The position numbers and the translations under genes were made by a program. Below are positions 54,415 to 63,452 of a stretch of 64,000 nt of DNA, in pieces. Below the pieces are notes generated by a model. That model worked only from the letters and a program-made list of their open reading frames with translations. It did not search any database and had not been told where the DNA came from. Source of the DNA: Limimaricola hongkongensis DSM 17492. GTDB lineage: Bacteria > Pseudomonadota > Alphaproteobacteria > Rhodobacterales > Rhodobacteraceae. Each line of letters opens with the position of its first letter. Positions within the stretch are counted from its first letter, which is position 1. The DNA is taken from assembly GCF_000600975.2 (NCBI RefSeq), contig NZ_KK088653.1, forward strand, positions 744,501 to 808,500. Direction: 5' to 3'.

Positions 54415-55986
54415 GTGAGGATAGGGGCACCAAAGGAACTCCATGGGGGGGAAGCGCGGGTCGCGATGACCCCGACTTCGGCGAAGGATTTGCAGAAACT
54501 GGGCCATGACTGCCTGATCGAGGCGGGGGCCGGCCTGGCCGCGGGCTTTACCGACGCGGCCTATGAGGCGGCGGGCGTGACCGTCGTGCCGGATGCCGAC
54601 ACGCTGTGGCGCGAGGCGCAGATCGTCACCAAGGTGCGCCCGCCGCTGCCCGAGGAAAGCGCGCGGCTGCGCGACGGGCAAACGCTCATTTCGATGGTCT
54701 ACCCTGGCCAGAACGCCGAGTTGCTGGACACCGCCAAGCAGGCGGGCGCGACCGTGGTCGCGATGGACATGGTGCCGCGCATTTCGCGCGCCCAGAAGAT
54801 GGACGCGCTGTCGTCGATGGCCAATATCGCGGGCTACCGCGCGGTGATCGAGGCGGGTTCCAATTTCGGCCGCTTCTTCACCGGGCAGGTGACCGCCGCC
54901 GGCAAGGTGCCGCCCGCCCGCGTGCTGGTGATCGGCGCGGGTGTCGCCGGTCTCGCCGCGATCGGCACCGCGACCTCGCTGGGGGCCGTGACGCTCGCGT
55001 TCGACGTGCGTCCCGAGGTGGCCGAGCAGATCGAGAGCATGGGCGCGGAGTTCGTCTTTCTCGATTTCGAGGACAGCCAGGACAGTTCCGCCACCGGCGG
55101 CTATGCCGCCCCTTCCAGCCCCGAATTTCGCGAAAAGCAGCTCGCCAAGTTCCGCGAACTGGCGCCCGACATCGACATCGTCATTTCCACCGCGCTGATC
55201 CCGGGCCGCGACGCGCCCGTGCTGTGGACAGCTGACATGGTCGAGGCGATGAAGCCCGGCTCGGTGATCGTCGATCTCGCCGCCGAGCGGGGCGGCAATT
55301 GCGAGCTGACGGTGCCCGAGGAGAAGATCGTCACCGACAACGGCGTCACCATCGTCGGCTATACCGATTTCCCGAGCCGCATGGCGACGCAGTCCTCGAC
55401 GCTCTACGCCACCAATATCCGCCACATGCTGGCCGATCTGACGCCTGCCAAGGACGGCGTGATCGATCACGACATGGAGGACGACGTGATCCGCGGCGCC
55501 ACGGCGACGCATGGCGGTGAGATCACCTTCCCGCCGCCCAAGCCCAAGACCGCCGCCATCGCCGCCGCCCCCAAGAAGGAGAAGGCGCGCGAGCTGACGG
55601 TCGAGGAAAAGCGCGGACAGGAGATCGCCGCCTTCAAGAAGCAGACCAAGGATCAGGTTGGTCTTCTGGCGGCGGGTGCTTTGGTGATGCTGCTGATCGG
55701 TGCGGTGGCGCCAGCAAGTTTCATGAGCCATTTCATCGTCTTCGCGCTGGCCTGCTTCGTCGGCTTCCAGGTGATCTGGGGCGTGAGCCACAGCCTGCAC
55801 ACGCCCTTGATGGCGGTGACCAACGCGATCTCTGGCATCGTGATCCTGGGCGCGCTGTTGCAGATCGGCTCGGGCAACTGGCTCGTCGTGTTCCTGTCCT
55901 TCATCGCGGTGCTGATCGCTTCGATCAACGTCGTCGGCGGTTTTCTGGTCACGCGCCGGATGCTCGCCATGTTCCGCAAGTCGTAA
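54415..55986 (+). CDS. pntA: Proton-translocating NAD(P) transhydrogenase subunit alpha
   Basis: PntA and PntB couple hydride transfer from NADH to NADP+ to proton re-entry, supplying NADPH. The 523-residue alpha subunit has an alanine-dehydrogenase-like N-terminus ([18 protein letters not shown]), the NAD-binding loop [15 protein letters not shown] (about residue 176), a charged linker, and four C-terminal transmembrane helices (about residues 415-520). It is thus the E. coli-like fused form rather than split PntAA/PntAB. The start is GTG with GGAGGG upstream. pntB follows after 12 bases. Confidence 0.95.
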   Translation: MRIGAPKELHGGEARVAMTPTSAKDLQKLGHDCLIEAGAGLAAGFTDAAYEAAGVTVVPDADTLWREAQIVTKVRPPLPEESARLRDGQTLISMVYPGQNAELLDTAKQAGATVVAMDMVPRISRAQKMDALSSMANIAGYRAVIEAGSNFGRFFTGQVTAAGKVPPARVLVIGAGVAGLAAIGTATSLGAVTLAFDVRPEVAEQIESMGAEFVFLDFEDSQDSSATGGYAAPSSPEFREKQLAKFRELAPDIDIVISTALIPGRDAPVLWTADMVEAMKPGSVIVDLAAERGGNCELTVPEEKIVTDNGVTIVGYTDFPSRMATQSSTLYATNIRHMLADLTPAKDGVIDHDMEDDVIRGATATHGGEITFPPPKPKTAAIAAAPKKEKARELTVEEKRGQEIAAFKKQTKDQVGLLAAGALVMLLIGAVAPASFMSHFIVFALACFVGFQVIWGVSHSLHTPLMAVTNAISGIVILGALLQIGSGNWLVVFLSFIAVLIASINVVGGFLVTRRMLAMFRKS

Positions 55987-55998
55987 GGGGGCCGGATC

Positions 55999-57498
55999 AT
56001 GAGCATCGGCATCGTTTCGGCCGCCTATATCGTCGCGGCCATTCTCTTCATCCTGTCGCTCGGGGGCCTGTCGAACCAGGAAAGCGCCAAGCGCGCGGTC
56101 TGGTACGGCATCGCGGGCATGGCGGTGGCGGTCTTCGTCACCGTGTTCGGCCCCGGCGTGCACAATCTCTTTCTCATCCTGATCGCCATCGCGGCGGGCG
56201 GCTTTGCCGGCTATGTCGTCGCGGGCCGGGTGCAGATGACCGAAATGCCGCAGCTGGTCGCGGCGCTGCACAGCTTCGTGGGCCTCGCCGCGGTGTTCAT
56301 CGGTCTCAACGCCGACATCATGCTGCACGACATCAACGGCGTGCTGGCGGCCAACGGCCTTGATCGCGCGGGACTGGCGCTGCTGGACCCGACCGAGCTG
56401 TCCGTGGCGGGCGGCGGATTTTTCGGCGAACTGACCGGTTTCGGCAAGAAGCTCGCGCTCAAGGATGCGACCGAGATCGGCATTCTCAAGGTCGAGGTGT
56501 TCTTGGGCATCTTCATCGGCGCGGTGACCTTCACCGGTTCGGTCGTGGCCTTCGGCAAGCTTGCCGGCAAGGTGGATGGCAAGCCCAAGAAGCTGCCGGG
56601 CGGCCACATGCTCAACGCCGCGGCGTTGGCGCTGTGTCTCGCGCTGGGTCTTCTCTACCTGACCGGGTCGGGCATCTGGACCATGGTGCTGGTGACGCTG
56701 ATCGCGGGCTTCATCGGCTGGCACCTGATCATGGGCATCGGCGGCGCCGACATGCCGGTGGTGGTGTCGATGCTGAACTCCTATTCGGGCTGGGCCGCCG
56801 CGGCGATCGGCTTCACGCTGGGCAACGACCTTCTGATCGTGACCGGCGCGCTGGTCGGCTCCTCGGGTGCGATCCTGTCCTACATCATGTGCAAGGCGAT
56901 GAACCGCAAGTTCGTGAGCGTGATCTTGGGCGGCTTCGGCGGCAGTTCGGGCCCGGCGATGGAGGTCGAAGGCGAGCAGGTGGCGATCGACGCCGACGGC
57001 GTGGCGCAGGCGCTCGACGATGCCGACAGCGTGGTGATCATCCCCGGCTACGGCATGGCGGTGGCGCAGGCGCAGCAATCGGTGTCCGAGCTGACCCGGC
57101 GGCTGCGCGCGCAGGGCAAGTCCGTGCGTTTCGCGATCCACCCGGTGGCGGGGCGTCTGCCCGGCCACATGAACGTGCTTCTGGCCGAGGCGCGGGTGCC
57201 GTATGACATCGTGCTGGAGATGGACGAGATCAACGACGACTTCCCCGAAACGGATGTCGCCATCGTCATCGGGTCGAACGACATCGTGAACCCGGCGGCG
57301 CAGGACGACCCGAATTCACCCATCGCCGGGATGCCGGTGCTCGAGGTGTGGAAGGCCAAGCAGGTCTTCGTGTCCAAACGCGGGCAGGGCACCGGCTATT
57401 CGGGCATCGAGAACCCGCTGTTCTTCAAGGACAACACGCGGATGTTCTACGGCGACGCCAAGAAGTCGCTCGACGATCTGCTCGCCAAGATCGCCTGA
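55999..57498 (+). CDS. pntB: Proton-translocating NAD(P) transhydrogenase subunit beta
   Basis: The 499-residue beta subunit has eight or nine transmembrane helices in about residues 1-290, then the NADP-binding domain III with [13 protein letters not shown] and [21 protein letters not shown] and the C-terminal [17 protein letters not shown]. It is about 35 residues longer than E. coli PntB, mostly in loops of the membrane part (around [20 protein letters not shown]). An intrinsic terminator follows the stop. Confidence 0.96.
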   Translation: MSIGIVSAAYIVAAILFILSLGGLSNQESAKRAVWYGIAGMAVAVFVTVFGPGVHNLFLILIAIAAGGFAGYVVAGRVQMTEMPQLVAALHSFVGLAAVFIGLNADIMLHDINGVLAANGLDRAGLALLDPTELSVAGGGFFGELTGFGKKLALKDATEIGILKVEVFLGIFIGAVTFTGSVVAFGKLAGKVDGKPKKLPGGHMLNAAALALCLALGLLYLTGSGIWTMVLVTLIAGFIGWHLIMGIGGADMPVVVSMLNSYSGWAAAAIGFTLGNDLLIVTGALVGSSGAILSYIMCKAMNRKFVSVILGGFGGSSGPAMEVEGEQVAIDADGVAQALDDADSVVIIPGYGMAVAQAQQSVSELTRRLRAQGKSVRFAIHPVAGRLPGHMNVLLAEARVPYDIVLEMDEINDDFPETDVAIVIGSNDIVNPAAQDDPNSPIAGMPVLEVWKAKQVFVSKRGQGTGYSGIENPLFFKDNTRMFYGDAKKSLDDLLAKIA

Positions 57499-57515
57499 TC
57501 GCGCCGACAGTTCCG

Positions 57516-57544
57516 AAAGGCCCCGCCCGTGTGCGGGGCCTTTT
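57516..57544 (+). terminator. Rho-independent terminator after pntAB
   Basis: AAAGGCCCCGC and GCGGGGCCTTT form a perfect 11-bp stem around a 6-base loop, ending in TTTT. Confidence 0.9.
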
Positions 57545-57582
57545 GCGTTGCGGGACCGTGATCCATGGGCGAGGGTCGCGGC

Positions 57583-58479
57583 ATGACGTCCCGCACCCCC
57601 CTGACCGGCATCGGGCTGAGGCTTCTGGCCGCGTGTCTCATCACCGCGATGTCGGCGATGGTGGCGGTGGCGACGCGCGAGGTCGGGCTGGGGCAGATCG
57701 TGTTCTGGCGTTCTGCCGTCGCGCTGGTCCCGATCTGCGCCTACATGGCGCTGTGCCGCGAATTTCCCGCCGCGATCGCCACGCGCCGCCCCGGCCTGCA
57801 CCTGACGCGCAGCCTGTTCGGGGCGCTGTCGATGGCGTTGTCCTTCCTGTCGCTCGCCTACCTGCCGGTCGCGAACGCGCAGGCTCTGGGCTATCTCGCC
57901 CCGGTGCTGACGCTGCCGCTGGCGGCATGGCTATTGGGAGAGCGGATCGGCCCCGCCGTCTGGGGTGCCGCGGCGCTGGGCTTCGCGGGCGTGGCGCTGA
58001 TGCTCGGCGCCGCGCTGGAGGCACCGGGGCAGGGGGCGTTGATCGGTGTCGCGGCGGGGCTTGGCTATGCCATCACGATGGCCTTCGTGCGGGTGCATAT
58101 CAAATCGATGACGACAAGCGAGCGGCCCGCGACCATCGCCTTCTGGTTCGCTGCCGTCTCGGCTCTCGCGGGGCTGGCGACGCTGCCTTTCGGCTGGAAC
58201 GCCCCCTCTGGCGAGATGATGATCTGGCTGATCGGCGCGGGGCTTACCGGCGGTCTTGCGCATGTCGCGGCGACCGAGGCGGTGGCGCGCGCGCCGGTCG
58301 CGGTGCTGGCGCCGTTCGACTTCACCGGGCTGGTCTGGGCGCTTGGCTTCGACGCGGTGCTGTTCGGGGTGATGCCGGACGAGCTTGGCCTCGCGGGGGT
58401 GGCGGCGATCACGGGGGCGGCGCTTATGGTGACCTTCGCCACGTGGCGGCCGGGCCCGCGCGGGGCGCCGTCGCGCTGA
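57583..58479 (+). CDS. EamA/DMT-superfamily transporter
   Basis: A 298-residue membrane protein with ten predicted transmembrane helices in two EamA repeats (LSLAYLPVANAQALGYLAPV in the first; VAPFDFTGLVWALGF-like sequence in the second). The family exports amino acids, metabolites or drugs; the substrate is unknown. The ATG at 57583 is preferred to 57565 because GAGGG lies eight bases upstream of it. It follows the pntAB terminator. Confidence 0.88.
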   Translation: MTSRTPLTGIGLRLLAACLITAMSAMVAVATREVGLGQIVFWRSAVALVPICAYMALCREFPAAIATRRPGLHLTRSLFGALSMALSFLSLAYLPVANAQALGYLAPVLTLPLAAWLLGERIGPAVWGAAALGFAGVALMLGAALEAPGQGALIGVAAGLGYAITMAFVRVHIKSMTTSERPATIAFWFAAVSALAGLATLPFGWNAPSGEMMIWLIGAGLTGGLAHVAATEAVARAPVAVLAPFDFTGLVWALGFDAVLFGVMPDELGLAGVAAITGAALMVTFATWRPGPRGAPSR

Positions 58480-58519
58480 GAATGTGCTAGGATTCTTGTG
58501 ACAGCGAAAGGGTCACGAG

Positions 58520-58876
58520 ATGGAAAAGGCGACCGGCATCGGCGGCATGTTCTTTCGGGCGCGCGATCCCGAAGCGCTGGCGAAATGGTATCTCGATCAC
58601 CTGGGGATCGAGGGCCCCGGCCCGTCGATCTGGCGGCAGGAAGCGGGGCCGACGGTATTGATGCCGTTCGACCGCGACACCGACTACTTCGGCCGCCCCG
58701 AACAGCAATGGATGATCAATTTCCGCGTCGCCGATCTCGACGCGATGGTGGCGCAGCTCACGGCGGCGGGCATCGCGGTGGAGCGCCGTGACGAATGGGA
58801 CAGCGCGGTCGGCCGCTTCGCGCGCATCCACGATCCCGAGGGCAACCCGATCGAGCTGTGGCAGCCCGCCGGGTGA
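58520..58876 (+). CDS. VOC-family (glyoxalase/bleomycin resistance) protein
   Basis: A 118-residue single vicinal-oxygen-chelate module: GGMFFRARDPEALAKWYLDH at the N-terminus, NFRVADLDAMVAQLTAAG in the middle and the C-terminal metal-ligand block IHDPEGNPIELWQP (Glu). The first ligand is not the usual His/Gln at the start strand, so the activity is uncertain. It is convergent with rluE, with a repeated element in the gap. Confidence 0.85.
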   Translation: MEKATGIGGMFFRARDPEALAKWYLDHLGIEGPGPSIWRQEAGPTVLMPFDRDTDYFGRPEQQWMINFRVADLDAMVAQLTAAGIAVERRDEWDSAVGRFARIHDPEGNPIELWQPAG

Positions 58877-58879
58877 TCC

Positions 58880-58909
58880 CCTTTCACCATTCTCCAAATA
58901 CGCAGATCC
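58880..58909. repeat. Short intergenic repeat, copy B (convergent 3' ends)
   Basis: A 30-base element with TTCACCATTCTCCAAATACG between the convergent VOC and rluE genes, 27 of 30 identical to 38204-38233. Confidence 0.75.
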
Positions 58910-58928
58910 GACGCCAGCCGTACGCGGT

Positions 58929-59477
58929 TCAGACGACGATCTCGCGCCATTCCCCCGGTGCCAGCCCGTCGAGCGCCCAGTCGCCGATGCGCCAGCGCAC
59001 CAGCCTGAGCGTGGGAAACCCGGCGGCGGCGGTCATCCGGCGCACCTGCCTGTTTCGCCCCTCGCGGATCGAGATTTCGATCCACGCGTCGGGCACCGAT
59101 TTGCGAAACCGCACCGGCGGGTCGCGCTCCCAAAGCTCGGGCGCATCGATCAGCCGGGCACGGGCGGGTTTGGTCGGCCCATCCTTGAGCGTGAGCCCTT
59201 GGCGCAACGGCTCCAGCTCGGCCTCGGTCGGCGCGCCTTCGACCTGCACGAGATAGGTCTTTTCCATCTTGTGCCTAGGATCGGCGATCCGCGCCTGCAG
59301 CCGCCCGTCATCGGTGAGCAGCATCAGCCCTTCGCTGTCGCGATCGAGACGCCCCGCGGGATAGACGCCGGGCCGGTCGATGAAGTCCGACAGCGTGGCG
59401 CGCGGCGAGGGGCTTTTCGCATCGGTGAACTGCGACAACACGTTCATCGGCTTGTTGAACAGGACAAGACGCGGCAT
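58929..59477 (-). CDS. rluE: 23S rRNA pseudouridine synthase (RluE/RsuA family)
   Basis: The 182-residue enzyme starts [17 protein letters not shown] and lacks an S4 domain, as in RluE, which modifies U2457 of 23S rRNA. The catalytic aspartate is in [28 protein letters not shown] and [11 protein letters not shown] are further signatures. The ATG at 59477 has AGAGGA upstream. A well-formed sigma-70-type promoter lies at 59505-59533. Confidence 0.92.
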   Translation of the reverse strand: MPRLVLFNKPMNVLSQFTDAKSPSPRATLSDFIDRPGVYPAGRLDRDSEGLMLLTDDGRLQARIADPRHKMEKTYLVQVEGAPTEAELEPLRQGLTLKDGPTKPARARLIDAPELWERDPPVRFRKSVPDAWIEISIREGRNRQVRRMTAAAGFPTLRLVRWRIGDWALDGLAPGEWREIVV

Positions 59478-59504
59478 GGGGGTCCTCTGGGATTGCGATG
59501 AACC

Positions 59505-59533
59505 CCTATAGAACAAGGGGGATCGGGGTGCAA
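59505..59533 (-). promoter_or_regulatory. Promoter of rluE
   Basis: On the minus strand TTGCAC and TATAGG are separated by exactly 17 bases, with the start codon about 28 bases downstream of the -10 box. This is the best sigma-70-like promoter seen in the window. Confidence 0.65.
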
Positions 59534-59548
59534 AACGCGGGCGGGAAA

Positions 59549-59766
59549 AAATCTCGATTTATCGGAGATTTCCTCTTGATCCGACTCGGACTTTGCCCCA
59601 AATGCCCCCTCAAGACGCCAACGCACGCGCCTCTGGCCACGCCTGGACGCACGCCTCTTCCGAGGGGCCTACGCACAGACCCAGCACGCGTTTATGCAGC
59701 GACGGTAACGTCTCCCTTGGAACCGCCGGCCCTCTCCGGGCCCCCGTCAGTCTATCGGAGATGCAC
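59549..59766 (+). promoter_or_regulatory. Structured leader of the ornithine/lysine decarboxylase gene (speF-type candidate)
   Basis: The decarboxylase is preceded by a long leader. AAATCTC (59549-59555) pairs with GAGATTT (59565-59571), forming a hairpin that contains TATCGGAGAT (59560-59569). The same ten bases recur at 59753-59762 as the ribosome-binding site of the gene. The upstream arm ATCTCGAT can therefore pair with either copy, which is the geometry of a translational switch. A further small hairpin is at 59728-59742. An open frame from 59577 (TTG after a GGAG) ends in a TGA that overlaps the decarboxylase ATG, so a coupled leader peptide is possible. Alphaproteobacterial decarboxylases of this type are known to carry the speF RNA motif. 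I cannot confirm a covariance match. Confidence 0.5.
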
Positions 59767-60936
59767 ATGACTGCATATTTTGCGGGCGCCAGCGCCCCCT
59801 CTTTCGCCGTCGATTCCCGTCTGGAGGCCTATGCCGCCACCGCCGAGTTCGACCGGCCGACGCTGGTGATCGACGTGGACCGGGTCGAGACGCAGTTCGA
59901 GGCGCTTCGCGCCGGTCTCGGTCGCGCCGACATCCATTATGCCGTGAAGGCCAACCCGCATCCCGCGATCATCGAGCGTCTCGTGCAGCTCGGTTCGCAT
60001 TTCGACGCCGCTTCGCGCGCCGAGATCGAGCTGTGCCTGTCCCAGGGCGCGCGGCCCGAGCATGTCTCCTTCGGCAACACCATCAAGCGCGTCTCCGACA
60101 TCGCCTTTGCGCACAACGCGGGCATCCGCATGTTCGCGGTCGATGCCGAGGAGGAGCTGGAGAAGATCGCCGAGCACGCGCCGGGCGCGCAGGTCTATGT
60201 CCGGCTGATCGTCGAGACCTCGACCGCCGACTGGCCGCTCACCCGCAAGTTCGGCTGCGACCGCGACATGGCGCTCAAGCTGCTGGATCGCGCGACCGAG
60301 CTGGGGCTGGAGCCGCTGGGCTTTTCGTTCCATGTCGGCTCGCAGACGCGGCACGCCGAAATGTGGGCGCCGGTGCTCGACGAGCTGTCGCGCATCTGGG
60401 CGGCGGCCAAGGCGGCCGGTCACGACCTCGAGCTTCTGAACATCGGCGGCGGTTTCCCGGCCTTCTACGGCGAGGAAATCCAGGCGCCCACCGACTACGC
60501 CGCCGCCGTCATGGAGCTGGTCGAGGACCGTTTCCCGGGCGCGCGTCGCGTCATGGCCGAGCCGGGCCGCGGCATGGTCGCCGAGGCCGGTGTCATCGCC
60601 TGCGAGGTGATGCTCACCTCGCGCAAGTCCGAGCGCGACATGCACCGCTGGGTGTACCTGTCGATCGGCCGCTTTTCGGGGCTGGCCGAGACCGAGGGCG
60701 AGGCGATCCGCTACCAGTTCGTGACCCCGCATGACGGCGAGACCACCGGCCCGTGCATTCTTGCCGGTCCGTCCTGCGACAGCGCCGACGTGCTCTATGA
60801 AAAGCGCCCGATGAACCTGCCGCTCAGCCTCAAATCGGGCGACCGGGTGCTGATCCGCAACACCGGGGCCTATACCTCGACCTATTCCTCGGTCTGCTTC
60901 AACGGCTTCCCGCCGCTGGACGTCGTGGTCATCTGA
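59767..60936 (+). CDS. Fold-type III PLP-dependent ornithine/lysine decarboxylase
   Basis: The 389-residue eukaryote-like decarboxylase is expected to make putrescine (or cadaverine). The PLP lysine is Lys61 in HYAVKANPHP. The glycine-rich phosphate site is LLNIGGGFPAFYG. The catalytic cysteine from the neighbouring subunit is Cys337 in GPSCDSADVL. The specificity region reads STADWPLTRKFGC. The ATG at 59767 is chosen over that at 59761 because GGAG is six bases upstream. A structured leader precedes it and two hairpins follow it. Confidence 0.93.
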   Translation: MTAYFAGASAPSFAVDSRLEAYAATAEFDRPTLVIDVDRVETQFEALRAGLGRADIHYAVKANPHPAIIERLVQLGSHFDAASRAEIELCLSQGARPEHVSFGNTIKRVSDIAFAHNAGIRMFAVDAEEELEKIAEHAPGAQVYVRLIVETSTADWPLTRKFGCDRDMALKLLDRATELGLEPLGFSFHVGSQTRHAEMWAPVLDELSRIWAAAKAAGHDLELLNIGGGFPAFYGEEIQAPTDYAAAVMELVEDRFPGARRVMAEPGRGMVAEAGVIACEVMLTSRKSERDMHRWVYLSIGRFSGLAETEGEAIRYQFVTPHDGETTGPCILAGPSCDSADVLYEKRPMNLPLSLKSGDRVLIRNTGAYTSTYSSVCFNGFPPLDVVVI

Positions 60937-60941
60937 TCGTT

Positions 60942-60966
60942 TCCGGGCGGCCCGTCGCCGCCCGGA
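60942..60966 (+). other. Hairpin immediately after the decarboxylase stop
   Basis: TCCGGGCGGC and GCCGCCCGGA form a perfect 10-bp stem with a 5-base loop, six bases past the stop. It lies just before the bidirectional terminator and may protect the transcript end. Confidence 0.5.
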
Positions 60967-60969
60967 TCG

Positions 60970-61009
60970 AAAACGCGCCCGCCTTGGTTCAGGCCAGGGC
61001 GGGCGTTTT
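60970..61009. terminator. Bidirectional terminator between the decarboxylase and the luciferase-like gene
   Basis: GCCCGCC (60977-60983) pairs with GGCGGGC (60998-61004). It is followed by GTTTTC on plus, and the A-run before it gives a T-run on minus. On the minus strand it overlaps the last codons and stop of the convergent gene. Confidence 0.75.
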
Positions 61010-61993
61010 CATGTCCGACAGCACCTCCGCGCCGATCTCGAAGCTGCGCTTGCGCGCCTGTGCATCGTACATCATGCCGGTAAGCATCAGCTCGTCGGGC
61101 TGGTAGCGGTCGATCAGCTCGCGCAGCTGGCGGCGTACCGTATCGGGGCCGCCCGTGGCCGAGACCGACATCGCCGCTTCGGCGCCCGCGATGGCGCTGG
61201 CGGGCACGTGGTCGGCGACGTTCTCGACGGGGCGCGACAGGCGGCCCGGCGTGCCGGTGCGCAGCCGCGCAAAGGACAGGATCTGCGAGGAGCGGTGATA
61301 CTGCGCCTCTGCGTCTGTGTCGGCGGCGTGCAGCCCGGCGGCCATCATGAAATGGGGCTTGTCCAACCGTTCCGACGGGCGGAACCCGTCGCGATAGGCC
61401 TTGATCGCAGGTTCCAGCATCTGCGGCGCGAAATGCGAGGCAAAGGCGTAGGGCAGGCCCAGATAGGCCGCAAGCTGCGCGCCGAAGGTCGAAGAGCCCA
61501 GAATCCAGACCGGCAGATGGGATCCCATGCCGGGCACGGCGCGCACCGGGCCACGGCCCTCGTCATCGTCGAGATAGCCGATCAGCTCCACCACGTCCTG
61601 CGGAAAGGCGTCCGCCGATTGATTGTAGCGGCGCAGCGCCTGTGCCGTGGCACCGTCGGTGCCGGGCGCGCGTCCGAGCCCGAGGTCGATGCGCCCCGGA
61701 TGCAGCGCGTCAAGCGTGCCGAATTGCTCGGCCACGACCAGCGGCGCGTGGTTGGGCAACATGATGCCGCCCGCGCCGACGCGGATGGTGCGCGTCGCCT
61801 GCGCGACATGGCCGATCGCCACGGCGGTCGCGGCCGAGGCGATGCCGGGCATGCTGTGATGCTCGGCCAGCCAGTAGCGGTGATAGCCCAGATCTTCGGC
61901 GTGCCGCGCGAGATCGGTGGCATGGGCGAGCGCCTGCGCGGGTGTTTCGTCTTCGGTCACCGGGGCGAGGTCGAGTAGGGAGTAGTTCTGCAT
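60989..61993 (-). CDS. Luciferase-like (LLM-class) flavin-dependent monooxygenase
   Basis: The 334-residue TIM-barrel FMNH2 or F420-type enzyme belongs to the MsnO8/YhbW-like subgroup. It shows [54 protein letters not shown]-like sequence ([14 protein letters not shown]), [14 protein letters not shown] and [14 protein letters not shown]. The substrate is unknown. The ATG at 61993 is used since AGGAG lies seven bases upstream. Longer in-frame starts add unrelated sequence. It is divergent from the DUF3422 gene. Confidence 0.9.
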   Translation of the reverse strand: MQNYSLLDLAPVTEDETPAQALAHATDLARHAEDLGYHRYWLAEHHSMPGIASAATAVAIGHVAQATRTIRVGAGGIMLPNHAPLVVAEQFGTLDALHPGRIDLGLGRAPGTDGATAQALRRYNQSADAFPQDVVELIGYLDDDEGRGPVRAVPGMGSHLPVWILGSSTFGAQLAAYLGLPYAFASHFAPQMLEPAIKAYRDGFRPSERLDKPHFMMAAGLHAADTDAEAQYHRSSQILSFARLRTGTPGRLSRPVENVADHVPASAIAGAEAAMSVSATGGPDTVRRQLRELIDRYQPDELMLTGMMYDAQARKRSFEIGAEVLSDMKTPALA

Positions 61994-62180
61994 GTCGGGC
62001 TCCTGGCGTTCGACCCCCGATATGGGGCGTGGGTGCAAAGACGAAAACCGCCCCGCCCGCACAGCCCCGTCGCGGTATGCGAACTCATGCGCCAACATGG
62101 TGTCATCGTGGAATTTTCGGGTGTTTACAGGGAGCTTGGCTCCGGTCATCCTGCCGCAACGTCAGTCGCCCGGAGCCGCC

Positions 62181-63452
62181 ATGAGCCTTGTCGATCACCC
62201 GCTGCGCCAGGAGCTGGCCAACGAGCTGCACGCGCGGCCCTTTCCGCGGCTGGGCGCGCCGGGGCAGGCGGCCTTTCTCGCGATCGGGCCGGTGCCGGGC
62301 ACGCCCCGCGATGCAGAGGCCGAGCGGGCGCATCTCGTGGCGCTGCTCGACTGGTTCGGTGCCCCGCATCCGCAGCCCGGCGCCACGCATTGGTCGGGAC
62401 AGATAGGGCGGTACCGGCTGAAATGGGAGAGCCATACCGAGTTTGCCAGCTACATGCTGCTCAGCGACGGCGCCTCCGAGCCGCCGTTCCGCGAGGGGCT
62501 TTCGGGCTTTCCCGCCGAATGGCTCGACGCGATGCCGGGCCAGAGGCTCACCTCGGCGCTGATCCGGGTCGAACTGGCGGCGGGCGAGGAGGAAATCGCG
62601 CGTCGGGCAGGGGCGTGGTTCGTGGCCGAAAGCATGGCGGTGAGCCGCGTGCTCGACGACCAGTTGATCGTCGCGGGCGATTTCCGCATCGATCCGGCAG
62701 GGCACATGCGCTTTGCCGTCTTTGCCCGCCCCGGCACCGGGGAACGGCGGATCGGCCGGGTGGTACAGCGGCTGTGCGAGATCGAGACCTACAAGACCAT
62801 GGCGATGCTCGGCCTGTCGCAGGCGCGGAGCATGGGGCCGCGCATCGGCGCGCTGGAGGCACGCGTGTCGGATCTCGTGGCCGAGATGGCGGCGGGGCCG
62901 GGCGATGCGGCGGCAACGCTGGCGGGGCTGCTCGAGGTATCGGCGGAGCTGGAGAAGCTGCGTGCGCAATCGGGGTTCCGCAGCGGCGCCACGCGCGCCT
63001 ATGAGACGCTGGTGAACCAGCGCATCGGCATCCTGCGCGAGACCCGCTTTGGCGGGCGGCAGAGTTTTGCCGAGTTCATGATGCGCCGCTTCGATCCGGC
63101 GATGCGCACGGTCGAATCGACCGACCGGCGCCTGTCTTCGGTGTCCGACCGCGCGGCGCGGGCGGGCGACCTGCTGCGCACCCGCGTCGATGTCGAACGC
63201 TCGGCCCAGAACCAGGCGCTGCTGGCGTCGATGGACCGGCGCGCCGATGCGCAGCTTCGCCTGCAGCACACGGTCGAGGGGCTGAGCGTCGTGGCGATCA
63301 GCTATTACGCGGTGAGCCTTGCCACCTACCTGTTCGGCCCGGTGGCCTATCCGCTGGGCATCGACAAGACGGCGCTGACGGCGGCGCTGGTGCTGCCGGT
63401 CGTGGCGTTGGTCTGGCTGATGCTGCGCCGGATCAGGAAGCGTCTCCACTAG
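62181..63452 (+). CDS. DUF3422 family protein with two C-terminal membrane helices
   Basis: The 423-residue protein starts HPLRQELANELHARPFPRL, the DUF3422 N-terminal signature. A central segment (about residues 210-360) is rich in heptad-like helices. Two hydrophobic helices (about residues 370-390 and 397-415) and a basic tail follow. The topology, long cytosolic helical region plus a terminal hairpin anchor, recalls CorA-like membrane proteins, but the function is unknown. GGAG lies upstream of the ATG. Confidence 0.87.
   Translation: MSLVDHPLRQELANELHARPFPRLGAPGQAAFLAIGPVPGTPRDAEAERAHLVALLDWFGAPHPQPGATHWSGQIGRYRLKWESHTEFASYMLLSDGASEPPFREGLSGFPAEWLDAMPGQRLTSALIRVELAAGEEEIARRAGAWFVAESMAVSRVLDDQLIVAGDFRIDPAGHMRFAVFARPGTGERRIGRVVQRLCEIETYKTMAMLGLSQARSMGPRIGALEARVSDLVAEMAAGPGDAAATLAGLLEVSAELEKLRAQSGFRSGATRAYETLVNQRIGILRETRFGGRQSFAEFMMRRFDPAMRTVESTDRRLSSVSDRAARAGDLLRTRVDVERSAQNQALLASMDRRADAQLRLQHTVEGLSVVAISYYAVSLATYLFGPVAYPLGIDKTALTAALVLPVVALVWLMLRRIRKRLH

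Noticed and set aside
50304-57168. Other long minus-strand open frames (747 and 980 codons) over the amidotransferase-MauG-like and pntAB genes
   Set aside because: Same reason: they mirror well-conserved plus-strand genes and have no recognisable domain.
59498-59770. A 90-codon gene before the decarboxylase
   Set aside because: The codons do not show the GC-rich third positions of neighbouring genes and the sequence overlaps the structured leader. A short coupled leader peptide starting near 59577 remains possible and is reported with the leader.
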